Positions 62,701-64,000 of a DNA stretch of 64,000 nt are shown here, one piece after another. A program made the position numbers and the translations under genes. The stretch lies in the NCBI RefSeq assembly GCF_025548555.1, contig NZ_JAJLPA010000011.1, forward strand, positions 30,995-94,994, written 5' to 3'. Each line of letters begins with the position of its first letter. Within the stretch, counting starts at the first letter, position 1. This DNA is from Sphingomonas sp. A2-49. GTDB lineage: Bacteria > Pseudomonadota > Alphaproteobacteria > Sphingomonadales > Sphingomonadaceae. The notes under the pieces are model-generated. The model was not told the origin of the DNA, searched no databases, and was given only the letters and a program-made list of their open reading frames with translations.

Positions 62701-62969
62701 GACAGGCCGAACAGGCTGATCGCGCGGATCGCGGTCAGGTGGGGGATGCCCGCCATGCCGACCTCGATCGGGATGGTGACGTTGCGCTCCATCTCTTCCG
62801 CCGACAGGCCCTGCGTCTGGGTGATGACCTCGACCATCGGCGGCACGGGGTCGGGATAGGCCTCGATGTTCAGGTTGACGAAGCCGATGACGCCCGCGAC
62901 GAGCATCGCCGCGAAGACGCCGACGATCAGCAGCCGCTGGCGCAGCGCGAAGGCGACGATGCGGTTCAC
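59778..62969 (-). CDS. CzcA/CusA-type heavy-metal RND pump
   Basis: A 1063-residue inner-membrane proton antiporter. The HME-RND signature is seen in GALDFGLVVDASVIMVEN, whose Asp/Asp/Glu residues relay protons, and NFGSIRDSLLAFAAIPMAV marks the second half. Two large periplasmic loops lie after helices 1 and 7. GTG 62969 overlaps the adaptor stop and gives the normal NRIVAFALRQR start. The metal (Zn, Co, Cd, Cu or Ag) cannot be told from what is seen. The C-terminal 30 residues are His/Arg-rich (GAHGRDVGHRPHGD), which could bind metal. Confidence 0.93.
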   Translation of the reverse strand: MNRIVAFALRQRLLIVGVFAAMLVAGVIGFVNLNIEAYPDPVPPMVEVITQTQGLSAEEMERNVTIPIEVGMAGIPHLTAIRAISLFGLSDVKIQFSYDLTNEQAKQQVINRLSQLPPLAGGAQPTLSPTSPVGEIYRYRITAPKGYSVMDLKTLQDWVLQRRFKRIPGVIDVTGWGGKLRAYDVVIDNDRLAAHNVTVAQVLAAIAKSDGNVGGQTINFGAQAAIVRGVGLIQTPSGIENVLVGTAGGQPILVKDVARVSIGNSPRLGIAGYNDQDDIVQGIVLMQRGAQSMPTIQAVQKEVAEINDSGVLPPGVRLDRIYDRSDLIHLTIHTVLENMVVGILLIFALQWLFLGNLRSAIIVAATIPFALAFAILILVLQGESANLLSVGALDFGLVVDASVIMVENIFRHMVERSAHVESGRGHFTLANRFSAVLGASSEVSRGIFFAAAIIIASFLPLFTLTGVEGHIFGPMAKTYAYAITGGLIATFTVAPVLATLLLPDRLSEVETWIVGRLRRAYEPAAAFALGNRVLAIGGAVLMLLVAGIGVRSLGIEFLPHLEEGNMYIRATLPPSISLEAGQPVVNGVRRIIAGYPEVTAVLSAHGRPDDGTDATGFFNAEFFVPLKPADQWPRGVTKESLIAELSKRLAARYPGVDFSFSQIIEDNVEEAASGVKGANSIKLFGPDLTTLETYADRIKDQMGKVRGIEDLGVFQSLGQPTVRVDVDRARAARYGLTPDDVNATVAAAIGGSSTADLYEAGTDRHFPIVVRLKPEQRDSIEAIRRIGIGAPAPDGTGTIQVPLGEVADVHLTSGASFIYREHQERYIPIKFSVRGRDLGGAVDEARARITRNVHLPSGYHLEWAGELDNLNNAIARLEVVVPISLLLMLLLLYANFGSIRDSLLAFAAIPMAVVGGVLALALTGTAFSISAAIGFVALFGIAVMDGILVVTTYNNAVDEGVDRQGALATTVRHSLRPVVMTCLVAAIGLLPAALSSGIGSQVQKPLALVVVGGMALAPLLILLVLPVLIDRFSRRVPPEDRGAHGRDVGHRPHGDAAAAEATA

Positions 62970-64000
62970 TGGCCCAGCCCCGCTTCGTTGACGAACAGCG
63001 CGCCGGCGGTGACGATGCGTTCGCCGGCGGCGAGGCCGCGGAGGATCGCGACCTGCCCGTCCTGTTCGTCGCCCGCGACGACGCTGCGCGCGGCGAGCAG
63101 CCCGCCGGGGCGGACCACCCACACCCGCGCGTTCTCGCCCTCGTGGATCACCGCCGTGGCGGGAACGCGGATCGCGGTCCCGGCGTCGGCGCTGCGGATC
63201 GCGAAGCTCGCGAACATCTGCGGCTTCAGCGCGCCGTCGGGGTTGGCGATCGTCGCGCGCACGGGCAGCCGGTGCGTCTGGGGATCGAGCGCGGCGCCGA
63301 CGAGGTCGATGCGGGCCTGGAACCGGCGGCCGGGCAGCGCGGGCGTCGTCACCGTCGCCGCATCGCCGACGTGGATCGCGGCGGCGTCCCCCTCCGCAAC
63401 CTGCGCGACCAGCCAGACGCGGGCGGGATCGGTGATCGTCATCACCGGCTTGTCGCCGCCCTGGCTGACATATTGCCCCGCCGCCACGTCGCGCGTCGCG
63501 ACGAGGCCGCTGATCGGGGCGTGCAGCGTCGTGACGTCGTGGATCCCGGCGACCTCGCCGACCCCTTCCAGCCGGCGGATCTCCACCGGCGACTTGCCGA
63601 GCACCGCCAGCTTGTCGCGCGCCGCGCCGAGCGCGGCGGCGGCGGTGCGCGCGGTCGCCTGCGCCGCGGCGAGATCGGTCTGCGCCTGCTGATAGTCTTT
63701 CAGCGCGCCGCCGGCGGTCTGGTAGATCTGCTTCTGCCGCTCGGTCGTGCGCGTCGCGGTGGCGAGTTGCGCCTGCGCGTTCTGATAGGCCGCGCGTGCC
63801 GAAAACAGCCCGCTGCGCGCGTCGACGAAATCGCTGGTGCGCACGAGGAGCAGCGGCTGGCCCTGCGTCACGCGCTGGCCGGCGTCGACCAGCACGCGCA
63901 CGACCTGTCCCGCATAGGGCATCAGCACCGGCGTACTGCGGTCGCCGTCGACCGTGATCGCACCGCTCGCCAGCGTCCGGTCGTCGGCATTGCCGATCCC
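62966..64000 (-). CDS. RND efflux periplasmic adaptor, CzcB/CusB-like (partial)
   Basis: The frame is open at the right edge, so the N-terminus with its signal is missing; at least 344 residues are seen. A barrel-sandwich half (VLMPYAGQVVRVLVDAGQRV, later HAPISGLVATRDVAAGQYV), a helical hairpin (AYQNAQAQLATATRTTERQKQI), a beta-barrel domain and a C-terminal membrane-proximal domain give the usual adaptor order. It couples the CzcA pump to the lipoprotein channel. It is first of the visible efflux genes and overlaps the pump gene by four bases. Confidence 0.9.
   Translation of the reverse strand, partial: GIGNADDRTLASGAITVDGDRSTPVLMPYAGQVVRVLVDAGQRVTQGQPLLLVRTSDFVDARSGLFSARAAYQNAQAQLATATRTTERQKQIYQTAGGALKDYQQAQTDLAAAQATARTAAAALGAARDKLAVLGKSPVEIRRLEGVGEVAGIHDVTTLHAPISGLVATRDVAAGQYVSQGGDKPVMTITDPARVWLVAQVAEGDAAAIHVGDAATVTTPALPGRRFQARIDLVGAALDPQTHRLPVRATIANPDGALKPQMFASFAIRSADAGTAIRVPATAVIHEGENARVWVVRPGGLLAARSVVAGDEQDGQVAILRGLAAGERIVTAGALFVNEAGLGQ

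Noticed and set aside
59358..63692. A 1444-codon plus-strand open frame opposite the metal-efflux genes
   Set aside because: The opposite strand encodes a complete CzcA/CzcC set with overlaps; the plus-strand product is Arg/Asp/Gln repeats typical of shadow frames.

Overview
The window is high-GC DNA from an alphaproteobacterium, most likely a sphingomonad (Sphingomonas or a close relative). The clues are strongly GC-rich third codon positions, four TonB-dependent receptors (one partial), an ECF sigma/FecR/STN-receptor trio, a tryptophan-halogenase/DUF6445 pair beside glycosidases, and a PEPxxWA-type C-terminal sorting signal. Genes are packed, with many 4-base ATGA/GTGA stop-start overlaps and several GTG or TTG starts. 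I saw no tRNA, rRNA, CRISPR array or insertion sequence.

Layout. (1) 1-7245: a glycan-use locus with the end of a TonB-dependent receptor, a six-hairpin-like glycosidase, DUF6445, a flavin-dependent tryptophan-halogenase family protein and a GH3 beta-glucosidase. (2) 7274-24111: a Pel-like exopolysaccharide island. A type I secretion system (ABC transporter, HlyD, TolC) runs rightwards and meets an eight-gene leftward operon. That operon starts with an RTX protein carrying a PelA-type deacetylase region, followed by PelG, a PelA-like glycoside hydrolase, a TPR protein, a beta-barrel protein, PelD, PelE and PelF. (3) 24469-26520: two small unknown genes and a PEP-CTERM phytase-like esterase. 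(4) 26629-48437: a periplasmic alcohol-oxidation regulon. It holds acetyl-CoA synthetase, a porin, a YncE-like beta-propeller, cytochrome c, a XoxJ-like binding protein, a PQQ alcohol dehydrogenase with the lanthanide-type Asp-x-Asp signature, a LuxR-type response regulator, a hybrid kinase with a FIST protein, DUF779, aldehyde dehydrogenase, pseudoazurin, EthD, the CxxCW / SoxYZ-like / zinc-hydrolase quinoprotein accessory set, and two TonB-dependent receptors. (5) 48520-51912: a GT39-like membrane glycosyltransferase, a GT2 glycosyltransferase and a ChbG/HpnK-type deacetylase. (6) 51933-55766: ECF sigma, FecR and an STN-bearing receptor. (7) 55946-64000: retropepsin-like proteins and a CzcCBA-type heavy-metal RND efflux operon that runs off the right end.

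How the parts work together. In region 2, PelF would polymerise the sugar with the PelD/PelE/PelG membrane complex, and the TPR and barrel proteins would replace PelB. The two enzymatic halves of PelA are separate: the hydrolase has a Tat/Sec-like N-terminus, while the deacetylase half sits in an RTX protein with no Sec signal, probably exported by the adjacent type I system. In region 4, alcohol is oxidised in the periplasm by the quinoprotein, electrons leave through cytochrome c (possibly pseudoazurin), the aldehyde becomes acetate, and Acs makes acetyl-CoA. A repeated 14-base motif near CCAAAG upstream of these genes may be the operator of the encoded LuxR-type regulator.
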